DNA of 64,000 nucleotides from Patagioenas fasciata (lineage: Eukaryota > Chordata > Aves > Columbiformes > Columbidae). The notes below the pieces were generated by a model. It worked only from the letters and a program-made list of their open reading frames with translations, ran no database searches and was not told where the DNA came from. Positions within the stretch are counted from its first letter, which is position 1; every line of letters starts with the position of its first letter. The translations under genes were made by a program, and so were the position numbers. The DNA lies in NCBI RefSeq assembly GCF_037038585.1, contig NC_092522.1, positions 123,920,661 through 123,984,660 of the forward strand, given 5' to 3'. Shown here one piece after another: positions 1 through 13,743 of this stretch.

Positions 1-666
1 GTAGCTCAAGTCTGTGTGAAACAGTCTCACCAGGATCAGGAGACTTCCCTGCATCCCAAAGAAGTCCGGATATCACGAGACATCCAGAATATTCCAAACA
101 GAATCAATAGGATCATTCAGAGCCGGGGGAATCACGTGAGAACACGGATCCTCTTTGTTTCTTACTCCCAGTTGTAACTCCACTCAGCCGCAGGAGCATG
201 AAAGCGCCATGCTGTAGCTTTGCCCATTGGCTTACATTAAAATAATTAAATTGTTAGAACAATTATGGAAAAAAACCCCTAAGTATGCTCCAGACTTACT
301 TAATAACTACTGGGTTGCTGTAGAGTGGGTATTAAAGCAAAGTGCTCAGCCTTGGCAAGACTTGGGCCAGTAACAGATAGCTTAGAAACCTAACCCAAGT
401 GAAAAATAAATAACTAAGACTCTGTAATAAAAGCTTATAAAATTACCATCTTAATGGGATACAGGCTGCTCTGGAGAAACTTACTCACCACAGAAGTTAA
501 GCACTAGCACTGCAGATCCATCTCACCATGTTGAACTCATCTATGATACATTCTGTTTCAAGAATTTAGTACATGTCAGTGCCTAAAAATACATTTTTTT
601 CAAAAACTGCCTACACAGAATATTTTCAAATGCAATGAGTTGTATTTTAGAAGAATTTCTGAAGTT

Positions 667-1370
667 TCCAGGTTTCAGTATAAGTTGGGGAATGAGCTGT
701 TGGAGAGCAGTGTAGGGGAAAGGGACCTGGGGACAGCAGGGTGAGCATGAGCCAGCACTGGGCCCTTGTGGCCAGGAAGGCCAATGGGACCTGGGGTGGG
801 TTAGAAGGGGGTGGTCAGTAGGTCAGAGAGGTTCTCCTGCCCCTCTGCTCTGCCCTGGGGAGACCACACCTGGAATCTTGTGTCCAGTTGTGGCCCCTCA
901 GTTCCAGAAGGACAGGGAACTGCTGCAGAGAGTCCAGTGCAGCCACCAAGATGCTGGAGGGAGTGGAGCATCTCCCGTGTGAGGAAAGGTTGGGGCTCTG
1001 GAGATGGAGAAGAGGAGACTGAGGGGGGACTCATTCATGGGGATCAATATGGAAAGGGGGAGTGTCAGGAGGTTGGAGCCACGCTCTTCTCGGTGACAAC
1101 CAGTGACAGGACAAGGGGCAATGGGTGCAAACTGGAACACAGGGGGTTCCACTTAGAGATGAGAAGAAACTTGTTGGGGGTGAGGGTGTCAGAGCCTGGC
1201 CCAGGCTGCCCAGGGAGGTTGTGGAGTCTCCTTCTCTGCAGACATTCAAACCCGCCTGGACACCTTCCTGTGGAACCTCAGCTGGGTGTTCCTGCTCCAT
1301 GGGGGGATTGCACTGGATGAGCTTTCCAGGTCCCTTCCAGTCCCTGACATTCTGGGATTCTGTGATTCCC
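667..1370 (+). mobile_element. CR1 LINE fragment, 3' end
   Basis: This is a 5'-truncated CR1 in sense orientation. It includes the end of ORF2 and the 3' UTR, and finishes cattctgggattctgtgatt. It is the same subfamily as the copies at 52202-53034 and 54023-55165, with only scattered differences. Confidence 0.9.
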
Positions 1371-4300
1371 TGGGAAATAAATATATGGGAAGTAAATATT
1401 TGGGAAACAAATGATTCTGTCCATAGAAGAGCAGCACGGGTTTCCACCAGAAGGCTGAGTTGTGCTAGGGGAACACACTGGATTCTAATCATCTGGAAAA
1501 TCAGCTCGAATAAAGAATATCCCAGCAGAGAGCGGCCTCTCATGAGGTAACGCTGCAGGGTTTTCCTCATCCATCTCCTTGATAGGATCCCAGAGGACAA
1601 CTATAAAGGTCCTGACTCACGACTGGAGTCTAATGCCTCCAACGCCTTTGCCCTGCAGTTAGTCCTGCCAATTGTCAAGAAGTTCAATGCTGACGGCTCT
1701 TGTGCTCATGGGATGGGAATCTAGAAGACAAGAGCTTTGGTATCTCACAATCATCGTCAGACGGGTTCATTCTGCAGCTTCCAGAGACTAAATCTGGGAG
1801 AGCTGAATCTCAGTGACTCTCTCAGGGTGTCTGGTAATCTGTGGCTTTACCTCGAAACAGAAGACAGCATTCAATCACAGCAACTAATTTTTTAAGTGGT
1901 TTGTAATTAGAGAGATTGCTCAAGCACCTGCCTTCTGTTTTACCACGATGAGGAACTGGTGTCGCGAGTCTCTCAGCATTAAACATGGGACAAGCAAGTC
2001 TACATGAACATCCCACCCAGGAGACACTTGAACCTCTCTTTGCTTTTCCTGAGAACAAGCAGGGGTGTCCTCTGGAGCGACATAAAAAGCAAACAAGTCC
2101 TCACCTGCCACACAGTTGTTTTCCCCAGCACAGCTTATCTTTCCTCTTGTCACTGGAATAAAAGACTCACATCACAATCCTTGAACGTATTACTCACTTT
2201 GGACTGTTCAGATGAAAACGACCAAGTATTACTTCAAGTCAAGGAATGACTCACCTGAAGGTGTTGAAAACGAACGACGAAACAAAACTGATCTACTACA
2301 ATTTATCTCCCTGTTGCCATTCAGAAACAAACAGCTTTTTTTTCTCCCTTCAGATATTAGCACTTCATTGAGACTCAAACACTTAAGTCAGGAAAATAAT
2401 AATGAATGAAAAAATCTGATTTCTGTCAACCCTGCTGCTAAAAATGTGGAATAAAATCTTCACAACCTTAATATCTGTTTTGGCAGTAGATAATTCTTTC
2501 TTGAATGTATTCAGTGCTTACAAGACAAAATTTAGCAAGCTTACTACAATCCAGGCATGGAGTGCATCCCCATTAATAAACTCCCACCACTTGAATGAAG
2601 GCGCTTGGCATGAAGAACACAGAACAAAAGAAACATCCTCGGTCAACTCAAGTCTTCCGCTGCTCCCGGTGATGGTGCACGAGCCTGTTCAGTCATCCAG
2701 CTTTGTCCTGAAACCATCAATTCATCACCTAATTCTCTAGTTTCCAACCCAAGTTTATTCATGGCCATGTTATCGTTCTGCCGTTTAGACTTTATCAGCT
2801 CTTTTTTAATGTCCTTTAGGGATTTTTGCATCCTTTCTTACTCTTCTTTTGCAAGGCACCCTCCTCACCCAAAGGCGAGCGCTAACAGAACCTTGCTCCT
2901 GCCACCCTTTAACTCATTTTCACTTGTTTTTTTCTTCATCCAGTCTTTTCTCATCCAACACAACGCAGCCTCTCAATGCCATACAGAAAAACCAGTTGCA
3001 CATGAGATTATATTTGTTCCAAGTCTAAAGGCCGCCTTTTTCAAGTTGGAGTGTGAATGGAGTAACGTTGAAGATCGCTGTCATTATTTGATTAGAAAAA
3101 TATCAGTTCAACCGAATCTTTGACAAGTAATTTGGTGTCAAGGCTGCCATATCAATTGAGAAAACTTTACAGGGTAATGCTTAACACTCCAATGCTGTCA
3201 GGGTGATTGACCAGGTTGCCAAAGGAGGTGACCCAGCTCATTAGTTTTGATATCACTTATCGATTTGGATATTCATGATACTGCTCAGCACTTTGGTGTT
3301 CATACTCTGGCTCTTTTGTGGTGAAATACTCACTAGTCTTAGGATTTTGAGCATAACGGATATTTTAGCATAAGCCAGCATTAAAGGTTATATATAATGA
3401 CTTCAGAAGCTCTATTAATAAGAGAAAATGCGTAAACAAAACACAAGTACATGCCATATTACTAAGAATATAAACTATCAATGGAAAATGTGAATAATGC
3501 AGCTCTTTAGATAACTCAAATATAGTCTTTTTGGTATAAAGAGTATCATTAACATTTTTTAAAAGTATTTTTGTGTTCCTCAATTGAATTTTGAAGCTGC
3601 AGCTGATTCTTGAGGGGGCTCAGCTGATATGGAAGAGACACCCTACTCTTTGTCTGCATTTACTTGGCTAGGAAACACAATAACTCTCCGTTAAGAAAAA
3701 AGAAGCAATAGAAGGATGATGCTGGAGAGCACTGTTTGTTCATATGGATGATGTAAACCGAAAATCAAACTTGAAATGTCCAAGTATTTGTTACATTTTC
3801 ATGCTACATAGCCCAGACATATGGAACATGGCTGAGAGATCTGGACCAGTCTTACAGGTGAACTTGAAATATATTATATATCTCATTATTAGGATACGGC
3901 CATCGTTAGAATAGATCTATTATTTTTAAGTACAGTCTTTACTTAAGAATACTTATTTCAGGTTTAGAAACAAATTATTTCAATGCAGAGAATAACCATC
4001 TGTCTACATTTGTGTATTTACAGACTGTATTCTGAACCGATGTTACACCACCAAGTAAATCTCTCAAACCACTCACCACAGGAGTTGGGTGCCCACGTTA
4101 CACCCCATGGTGTTACAGATCCAGCAATTATTACCACAATTTCCAAAAGGCCAAGGATTCCTGAAGAAAATCTATTGTCAGGAGTATAACTGTCAGAGCC
4201 GCTTAGTCCTGAGACCAATGATATTCCAATGTAAGTACCTTTCCAAGACTTGAGTTTTAATAATTGGTCGAAAATAACAATGATACTCTGGAATAATTAG

Positions 4301-5738
4301 GAATAAAGGCACAGAAGTGCAGTATCTCTGCCATTTATTGTATTATACCTTGTGTTTCTGTGTGGACAGGACGAGCCGTTCGATGGTCAAGGAAGAGCAC
4401 AACAAAAGCCACCTTACCGAAATTCGCTCGGATGCAGAATATTCGGACTCAGAAATATCAAAGTTCAGCATTTGCTGAATTACAGGCAATTTCCTTTCAT
4501 TTATTAAAATAAAAAGTTAAAACTTTTTGGAGGTGACTGATTTCTTAATGTATGTATTGCAACATTCAGTTCTGATGGTTAAAAGTGACCGGTGCTGCAA
4601 AACCAGAGAAATCAGAGCTCCTAACTTAGGTTTTGTTGCCATTCTAATAGCAATTAAAAGAATCAGTGGGAAAAAAGAGCTGCCTTAATAATGAGAATGA
4701 AAGGCTTATTAAAAAGAGAATGGAACGAAACAGAGAACTCAAAAATAGCAAGATCTGACCTCCTTTGGCAAGTCACCCTCAGCAAAATAGCAAAAGAGGT
4801 GACCGTGAGGAGTCAGACCTGGGTACCAGTGCAAATGGAACAGCTGAGAAATCAACATCTCCCTTTGTCTCTAGCTCGGTCAATCCAATTGAAAAAACAC
4901 AGCTAGAAATGAACAATGTGAATGAATTGGTTGATTCCACTCAATATGTTAATTGACTGGAAATTGCATACGTGCCAAGGTGAGATAAGAGAATATAGCG
5001 CATCCTATGGAGGATTTATCAAAGTCCTGGATGCGCAAGGAGCCAGGACTGAAAAGGAGAATTCAGAGAAATTAACTTGAGCATATTCTTTTCCTTAAGC
5101 ATCTAAACCAGGAGACTTTAATTGAATCACTGCTAGGAAGCAGTGTATTAATAATACTGGGATTAAGGTTTTTCTGAGCTGACATTACCTCTGCTTTTGA
5201 AAGAAGCCTAAGTCATAATTGAGAATTGCTCAGTCTTTTCTGAGTAAACACCAATATGGCAAATATGGTTTGATCTCAACCTCTTCTTTTCTTTTTTCTA
5301 GGACATAATAATTACATTCAACAAGAAGCGATTCCTTAGGGCAGATTTAAGCAAATCCATTACCTCTTCTAAGAGGAATTCTAAACAATAACTAATGAAA
5401 AAGGGGAGGGAGGAGCAATGTAGATTTATAGACATCTCTAGATATATTCTCTTTATGCCTGTGCCACACACCAGCAGCGCTAAGACATTTCCCAACAAAG
5501 CCCCTTTTCTGTACCCAGCACATTTCTGCAGAGCCACTGTAACACAGATGGGAAAACAGCCGAGACGTTTTGTATTTAATGGAGAAAATGGCAAAAAAAA
5601 TTGAAAAAGCCATTTATTGCAGCCAATAAAAACGGAGAAACACCATCTCAACTTCATCAGCACCCCAAAAACGCAGACCCTACGTCTCAAGAGTTATTTC
5701 TTGCTGAGATATTTGCAAGCTCCATCTTTTCTTCTCCC

Positions 5739-5872
5739 CGGTCCGCGCGTGCGATTGTTCCGAAGCGCTTGTGCGTGAAAAGAAAGGCCCTGTCAACAGG
5801 GGTTATGCTTCACCCGCAACGCGGCCATGGGAAAAGACAGTCGGGCGCATGAGCGTTGCTTCAGCGCACGCG
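5739..5872. promoter_or_regulatory. Compact intronic CpG cluster in FZD3
   Basis: I count 17 CpG dinucleotides in 134 bases, including the runs gtccgcgcgtgcg and cagcgcacgcgatg. Flanking sequence is AT-rich and nearly CpG-free. No coding frame or repeat explains it. It could be an unmethylated regulatory element, an alternative promoter inside FZD3, or a retained conserved element. The composition is observed, and any function is inference. Confidence 0.45.
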
Positions 5873-7001
5873 ATGCAACTTTGCCACCCTAAAATTTAAG
5901 GTTTTTACAGTAAATTCAAATATCTGTCAAGGATTTTTTGGGGGATACAAATAGAGTTTACAAAGTAAGGTTTCTTCTTCAATTGAATTCTCTGTTTAAG
6001 AACAGGGGGGGAAATGAAGAGATGTAGCTACAAAACCTGAGTTGGAACTTAGAGGAGCTCATCTCAGCGTCTCTCTTCCTTCTCCCCAGTTTTATTTAAA
6101 AGCAGGTGCTATGAGATATAATATTCCGCGGTGAAACAATATCAGAGATGACTAACACTCCTGGCTCCCAGCCGACCATTACTTTACCCCCACGGTTGCT
6201 TTTCGGTTGGCATCTGTTCATAAGAAAACCTCCCTGCGCTGCAATGGTTCCAAAGTCGGTGACGCGTGGTCTCCGCTCTCCAGAACGTTCCTGCGGGGTT
6301 TGTTCAGAATATGAATAAAGGACAAAGCCACACGAAGTGGGAATAAAACACACTTGAAAATGGTACCTGAGCAACCTTTAACAAGGATGCAAACCAAGCG
6401 ATGCCATTTGTGATCCAAATGGAGACTTTTATCACTGAGTCATTAACTTTGAGACATCTAAAACGACCTTGCAAACTTAAAGAGTGAAAAAATAAATAAC
6501 AGCTGTGATTAAATCCCAAAGTCCATTTATGAAAACGGAAAACAAGAAAGCTGACAAATTTTTGAGCCAAAATCATCAGCGGGTAACAGAGATTAAGCCT
6601 CGCATTAAAATCCATTTCTCCAACGTTAATTGTCAAGTGACGCCTTAAAATAATCTGTATGTGGTGTAATATTAATGTGCGTAATATGTGGTCTTAAATA
6701 TTAAGAGAAATCTATTAGCAAGATTCTACTTTGTTTTCCTTTGTGCCTGTACCAGATACATTTAACTACCACTGACAGTCGAGAGATACTATTATATTAA
6801 CAAGACATTCTTCCCATTTACGCTTTTGGTCTCTTAGGTAACCACAATTCATCCTCTCTTCTCTCTCCGACACCAGCAAAGCACAGAAGTGAGTGGGTGA
6901 GAACTCCCATCTCCAGTAAAAACCCATCTGAATTTATTCCACAGCAAAACTGGGGCCTCGCACTGAATGAAATACATAGAGTGGGGAGGAAAACAAAACG
7001 G

Positions 7002-7040
7002 GCTGATGGAAATGATATTGCTGCTGATGGAAATGATATT
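7002..7040. repeat. Short tandem duplication, 21-base period
   Basis: The 18-mer gctgatggaaatgatatt occurs twice, separated by 3 bases. This is a small local duplication in FZD3 intron sequence. Confidence 0.8.
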
Positions 7041-8887
7041 CGGTATTACATCATCTCATGGCATCGCTCTTAATAATTCAGGCTTTGTTTTAAAGCGAAG
7101 ATCAGAAGAAAAATAGGAGTGATTTAAAGAGATAAGCGTGGCGAATGCTTCAAGAACTCACAGTTGGTTAAAATTACATTTGCAAATATAGTTGTGTTGG
7201 GGTCGTTCTTGCAGGAAAAGTCTTCTCCATCAGTAGTTGAAACATGGTTTTTGATGCTTAGCAAAGCAACATGACCTGTCTATAAGATTCCCAAATTCAG
7301 GCCTGTGTCCTTCTAGGTCTTATTTATGTATTTTCTTCAAAAATTGAGCAAAAATCATGTTACCAAGTTGTATTTCTGGATTTTTTTTATTCAAACCAAG
7401 ATATGTCAGGATCTAAAAGTGTATTTAAAAGGTGCTCAGGCACATCCTGACTTTTGAAGGGGAAAGACTGCAAAAAAACCCACCCAAACTCAATCTCTCC
7501 TCATCCTTTCCCATGAAAAAATTGCCCCAAATTTTGCAGCAAAAAATTCTGACATAAATATACGCAATATGAGTAAATATGACCTCTTCGAACAGACAAT
7601 TAATTGAGCCAGGATTCATTGGAATCAATTTTTATAGTTAAAAATGCCATTTTTCTGCTTTGGTTAGAAAATGAGGCCGGGATGCCCCGCTCAGATTGAG
7701 ACATCTCAATGGGATAGATGGATGTTGCTCTCAGTAGCTGCTCTTGATTTTCACATTGTTTTCATTCTAATTTATGCCCATTATTTCCTCTCTGAAATTC
7801 CTCTGGTTGAACCCCAAAGCTAAAGAAACAGATGATATAGGGGTGTAGGCACCTACATTGAGTTCCTAGTGAAAAATAAAAGAGTTTCCAATACAAAATT
7901 CATTCTCAGCTCACCCTGTTATTAAGATTTCCTCATCAAGAGGAAATAAAATGTGTTATTCAGATCTGCTTCTATTCCCCTAAATAATATTGAAAAGATA
8001 AGTGGGGAGCAGCACCTCCACTCTTTGCAAGTTAGCACTAAGGTCTTTTAATGCGGCGAAACCACGATAAATATCAGATGGCAAGCAAAGATAATCGCAC
8101 TGCTGAGATCATTTCTCAAGGACTCCCACTAGGGCAGCAAATGCCTTTGAAATCGTTTATTTTCCTTTTTTCTTTTCCTCTTTAATATCTAGATGAGATG
8201 TTTCTCCCATCGGTGCCCAGCCTAGGCCTGAGGCGCCTGTGGAAACGGTGGAGGGTCTATTTACATTTGGATTTATGAGAAATGAATCTGAACTCGGAAG
8301 CTTCTTTACTTCGCAGCAAATCTGATGTTGTGGTTCAGCCCTATAAATCGTCTCAGGCCCAAACTACCTCACACAGCTCAATTATGGGACTCAAAAAAGA
8401 GGTAAAAGCTTTAATTCCATGCTCTACCATTCCGAGAAAGCAGACGTATTTCCTTATCTTGGGAAGACGACAATTATCATTTTCTTCCACCTTTGTATTT
8501 TCTGGCTTGACGTAGCCCATTCCTTCTCTCTGGGCTAGAAAGGCCGTATCAACGATTAGAATTCCTATTTTCCATAAGAGAAACATACATTATATCCAAT
8601 TTTGCAGAGTTTGCTGAGTTCTCTCTTTCCCTTTGTACCCAAATTCATCCCAGCTTTGTGACATCTTTTCATAGACTGGGGCAGGTCAGCATGTCCCAGT
8701 TTGTAACCTCCAAAAGGAACAAAACCGACACTCTCCTTGTAAAGAACAAATCACTGCGGTGCCTGGAGGACGAGAATATGGAACAGCAGCTAAATGCACT
8801 TCAAACATCTGTTTTTTCCCTTTTACCCTACTTTTTACCTTACATTAGACATATCCAAGGTTAGATGTCGGACAGAAAGAAACCTCT

Positions 8888-9017
8888 CGCTTTTACGGCA
8901 ACAGGAATTGAAAACCCGACTGGATGTGGTCCTGGGCTGACCCTGTTTGAGCTGGGGGGGTTGGAACAGATAATTTCCAGAGGTCCCTTCAACCTGAGCC
9001 ATTCTGGGCTTCTGCAA
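8888..9017 (+). mobile_element. CR1 LINE tail fragment
   Basis: This short sense fragment contains the CR1 3' UTR motif gtggtcctgggctgaccctg, then gagctgggggg and ccagaggtcccttcaacctg, ending cattctgggcttctg. Confidence 0.75.
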
Positions 9018-12000
9018 AGCGATCGATCTGCTTCATCCCATTAGCCGCTGTAGGACGACGTGCTCCATCAACATACAGGGCAGAAATTGCACAATAAGGA
9101 AGAGAGAAACTTGGAGAGCCAAGGACTGCAGATTAAAAAGCCAAGACAGTATCTAGAACTTGTTAATAATGATAAAATTATCGAAGAGATTATGATGACG
9201 GCCACACTGAACAGCACAGCGAATCTTATTGCCCCAAATGCTCATCCTTGTGCCCAACACAATAACAACCCAACTCTCTGCTCCAAAGCTCTGTCCTCTG
9301 AACAACATCATCATTGTGGTAAAACCACCACAGTTACAAACAGAAGCAGGAGGAGGAGCAGAAAAGGAGGTATTATATTTTTAACTATAGCGAAAGAGAT
9401 TGCTAGATGACTACTCCCTTCATTTCTGCATTTTACCTTGATGTAAAATGGCGCTATATGCTCTTAAAAATATTATATACGAGATAAAAGTCTGACCTAA
9501 AGAACATGGAATGCACAGAGCCCCACTAAAATGGGAATGTGGGCTACCACATTCTTGTATAATGGGAGTACCCAGCTCTACAGCTACTGAAAATCAAGTT
9601 TATTTTTCCCTGCATTAACTCCTCTTGCACAAAACCATTTACTGAAGCCAAGCACCAATCCTTTTGTTACGGCAATGAGTGAGAAGTGGGATGCTAACAG
9701 AAAATTCAGCTCTTCCTTTGATTATTACTGTGCTGAAAGTCGATTATAAAGGTGCTTTTCCCCCCCTCCAGTAAAAGAATAAATGTCCCAACCTTGGTGG
9801 GAATGGAGATGGATGGTTAAGGCATTTTTAGGTTGCTGTGCGCAGTATTTCGCAGAGAAATAATACTGACTGCAAACAGATTACACCACTGCAAATAGCC
9901 CTAGCATCAAAAACCAGTAAAATAATCATTTGTGATAACACTTTGGTCAATTTGCCGTTATTCACGCTGAAAGAAGGATGTTCTAATATAGCAACCTGGA
10001 CCTTTCTAATGAAATTAAGAGATTTATCCAGGTTGATAGAAAACCTAAATCCCCCCACCACGTGTTTAAGTTGGCACCCACAAAAACAACGCATTTCCCC
10101 TATAATGGGAACTAAACTGAATTTCTTAATGTGAGGTACATTGTCTATATCATAAATAAACCTCACCTCTCAATGTAGTAGTTTTTTCCTCACGAAAGGA
10201 GACTTGAGGAAACAACATTGACCCAAGTTTTGAGGGCTCAGCTCAGAGCCCAACAGAGCCCTCGCTGCCTGTTTTACCTCCCGGTGCTGCCCAGGGAACA
10301 ATTAAAGCCGCTGCATGAAGTGCATGTACCCGTGATGCTGCAAAAATCACGGACGGGGACGTGTTCATGGGCAGAGAGCTGCTCCCGGCTTCTACAAACC
10401 CTGCTCCTGCTTGGTCTCTCCCTGAAACTTGGACCCTGGTATCCCTTGGGAATACTGGGATATCGATTGCCTGTCTTTGCGAGGAAAAATCAAGTTTTAA
10501 TTTCACAAGGAAAGCAACAGATGTGACAAATAACCAGAATCATACGTAGCCTGCTCAACCCAAGAAACACCCACGTAGCCAAAAATCAAGATGGAAGCGT
10601 AAAGATACCTTGTTGCTTCCTCCACTTGGGGATTATTTAGCCCTTTAGGTAAAGAAATGTGATGATTATTTTTAATTTGTCCAGTGTAGCACAGCCAGGA
10701 GAATCTGCAGCAAATTATTGACCCTATGGTACCTTCTGCACGAAGCAGCTGCATCCCCTGTCTCGCCCATCAGCGTCTTCCAGAACGAGTTCCTGTGGCA
10801 TCGGCCTCTGATGGCAAAGATAATGTAATGGTTGAGCAGACTAACGAATTTTTAACCTCAGATTTTCTGGTGTTAGAAGAAAAGTGCAACTACGCAAGCA
10901 GCAAATTCAAACTATGGTAACGTTGTCTAAGGGTTGCATGTAAACCCCATGTCCGCTGTGGAATCAACTACAGCTCTCAATTTGGGATAGTTTAGTATCA
11001 AATATTCAAATATTTGAAGTTAAATTATGTCAAGGCTTGGAAAAAATACAGTCTTATTTTGCAAGTGATAGCCTCCGCAACACTTCAAATTTCCCCTAAT
11101 TTAATAACAAATTTTACTAGCATGATCTAAGGATAAAATTATTTTTCCCCACAGCTTTGGAAATCTGTTTCAATTAGAAGTCTGGGTAGTTTAATTAGGG
11201 AAACATGTTTAGTTTAAGAAAAGAAAATGGATGGGTTAGAAGAAAAACCCTTCTAATGCTCCCTAGGGTCTCTGGGTCCTTCAACCCAATTTGACGTGAA
11301 TGAAACCATTATTGTTCTTCTGACTCCCGCTGAGCCATTATGGCAACGGCTTTCCAGAGATTTAAGTAGCATTTTACTACATGTTTTCATTATTCCACTG
11401 GCCAGGGTTTTGGTCCTTTGACATCAGAAGATTTCAACTTTAAAACAGTTTTTGTTCAACACATCCTTTTAATTTTGGAGATTATTATATGCAGTTCAGA
11501 TCGGCATACGGTGGGTATTTGCAATTAATTGAGAGAAAACTGCATGTCCCTTGTTTTCTCTCTTTTTAAGCATCAATCAGTTTAATGTATTAAAACCTGC
11601 AGCAATGAGGACTCAATCAAGCAAATTAAACTGAACACACCCACTGCCAGATATTTCCTGCGATAAAAACGCTCACGCGTTGGATGGGAGGGAAGAGTCA
11701 CACCCCAATAAAATCGAACAGAGACAACAATAAAAAGAGTTAAAAGGTAATAAAAGGATTATTATCGAGCTATATAGATGAAGCCAAACCTTTAAGCGAT
11801 ATGTTATTGTACTAAAATGTGAGCTTTGATGATCCAGCTGGTGTTTTAACTGCTTTAGAGCCAAAATACTAACTTCTTTTATACCCCTGTGTGTGCAGCT
11901 ATATAATAGATGCTCACTGGACAACTTGCTTGAAATAAAGCTGTTTCAAATAAGTTGTAAAAAATATCTATGCAATATCATTCCAAAGAGCAATTTGCTA

Positions 12001-12725
12001 CTTTGGCTCAAAAAGCAAAGCAGGCTTCAAGTAATTAATAGTTTTAATACTTTCTTTGCGACCGCATAACACTGCAGTGAACAGGGGGCAGGTTGATATC
12101 TGGTGCGCTTAGAGGCTTCTGTCCTGGGATAATTCAATTAAACAAATGAGCAGGTAAGCGTAACTTCCTTGAAATAACGGAAGTGATGAGCTGTAAGCTC
12201 TGTTTTTCTTCAGAAGATACTTCAGCTAAGATTATAGAGATGTTTCTGACACTTGCACAGGCTGCACTAAAAAGAGCACGAAGCTCTAGGCTGATCAAGG
12301 CAACAAAACTGTTACAGACGAACAACAAAAACGAGAAAAAGCAGCAATCAGGCTGATGACAGCTCAGTGTAAATGCCAAAACTCCATCAGAGCAAAACTC
12401 CTAACGTATCTGCAATGACCAAAAATAACCTCATCAACTCCTGTTCTTGAAGCTGGTTTAAAATAGCATATTTATACCCTGTATAGGTCCCATACAGCCC
12501 GGAATCTCCACAAAACACACCAAGCAGCTGATTCAAGTCCCCAATTTTCCAATAATACCTGATCTTCCAGAAGGCCTAATGCATTATCCAAATAATTTCA
12601 GTGCCGCAAGAACCTTCCCTTGTAGGAACAGCAGTATTCTCAGTTTGGGATGACACGTAAATCTTAACATATTCCCTTATTCCCCATTTTCAGCACTCCC
12701 GAATAGGTCACGTTGGCTTCCTCAC

Positions 12726-13743
12726 CTGAAAAGGACACGGGATGTGATATTCCCTGCAGCGTTCTTGAATCCACGTCGTCTCCCACACGCCGCGATAAGC
12801 CTGCTCATAGAAATAGCAGCCAATTACAACCAACAGTGGCACGAGGTACAGAACACTGAACACGCCAATCCGGATCATGAACTTCACCAGTTTGTCCTGG
12901 TTCTCTTTTTCTAACGGGATTTCAATGCGGACCCGATTGAGAGAGATAATGCCAGCTAGCAGGAGGGAAACTCCGACAACAACATACAGGCAGAGAGGTG
13001 CGAGGACAAAGTATCTCAACGCATCCACATCATAGAGGCCGACAAAACATACGCCGCTAATATTGTCACCTTCGATTTTATTCATGGCTAAGAGGATGAT
13101 GGTGAGAGTTCCCGGAATGCCCCAGGCGCTGGCGTGGAAGAGCAACGCTTTCTTCTCAATGGCTTCGCTGCCCCATTTCGGCACCGCCGCCAGGAACCAG
13201 GTGATGGTGAGGATGACCCACCAAACGCTGCCGGCCATGGTGAAGAAATAGAGCACCATGAAGAGCATGGTGCAGGCTTTGTTGTGAGAGCCCTGCGTCA
13301 CCGTGGACGCCTTGTACTGGGCAGGGCTGGAGGCGTTACACGCTACCCGGTCTTCGAGCAGGAAGCCGATGAAGAAAATTAACGACACCATCATGTAGCA
13401 GACGGCGTAAAATATGATGGGTCTTTCCGGGTAGCGAAATCTCGTGACGTCGATCAGAAAAGTTAAAAAGGTGAACAAGGTAGCGGAAAGGCAGACGATG
13501 GAGATGACGCCGATGAAGTAGCGAGCGAAGGAGAGCTCTTCACGCCGAAAGTACATGTTTGGGCAAGGAGGGGAACAGTCCCGTACCCTCAGGAAAGAGT
13601 AACCCAGATCAGGGTCTATTTTCAACTCCCGAGGACACCAAAAGCCATAATCCCTCTGTACAGCCATTGGGGCCTCTTCTGTGGGCTCCCCAGCTAAATT
13701 GAGGTCGACGAGGCGAGGATACGGCTCATCACAATCTGGGAAT
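12726..13743 (-). CDS. FZD3: Frizzled-3, large third coding exon (end of CRD, linker, TM1-TM6)
   Basis: This 1018-base exon encodes about residues 129-468. It starts after a tttttag acceptor, completing the split arginine and then reading [16 protein letters not shown]. The ATG at 13667 is internal, not a start. After the linker ([20 protein letters not shown], then the [11 protein letters not shown] cysteines) come six membrane segments: near [14 protein letters not shown] (TM1), [19 protein letters not shown] (TM2), [20 protein letters not shown] (TM3), [13 protein letters not shown] (TM4), [19 protein letters not shown] (TM5) and [19 protein letters not shown] (TM6). [11 protein letters not shown] forms intracellular loop 1, a conserved frizzled feature. 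An NAS glycosylation site lies in extracellular loop 1. The exon ends CPFQ at CAG|gtgagg in phase 0. TM7 and the KTxxxW Dishevelled-binding motif are on a later exon not found here. The sequence is nearly identical to mammalian FZD3. Confidence 0.97.

Larger units (their letters stand above)
1..12725 (-). other. FZD3: FZD3 intron downstream of the TM1-TM6 exon (incomplete)
   Basis: From the donor at 12725 to the window edge I found no further FZD3 exon. I looked for the TM7, FWVGSKKTC and serine-rich tail coding sequences on the minus strand and saw none, so this intron is at least 12.7 kb. It is mostly AT-rich sequence without recognisable genes. It contains CR1 fragments at 667-1370 and 8888-9017, a CpG cluster at 5739-5872 and a small tandem duplication near 7002-7040. 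The open frames here are short and unlike known proteins. Confidence 0.8.

Noticed and set aside
1031..1600. 189-residue minus-strand frame
   Set aside because: It is an antisense reading of the CR1 at 667-1370 continuing into flanking intron.
13667..13667. ATG at the start of the large minus-strand frame as the FZD3 start codon
   Set aside because: The frame continues upstream into FPDCDEPYP and splices to the CRD exons, so this methionine is internal.
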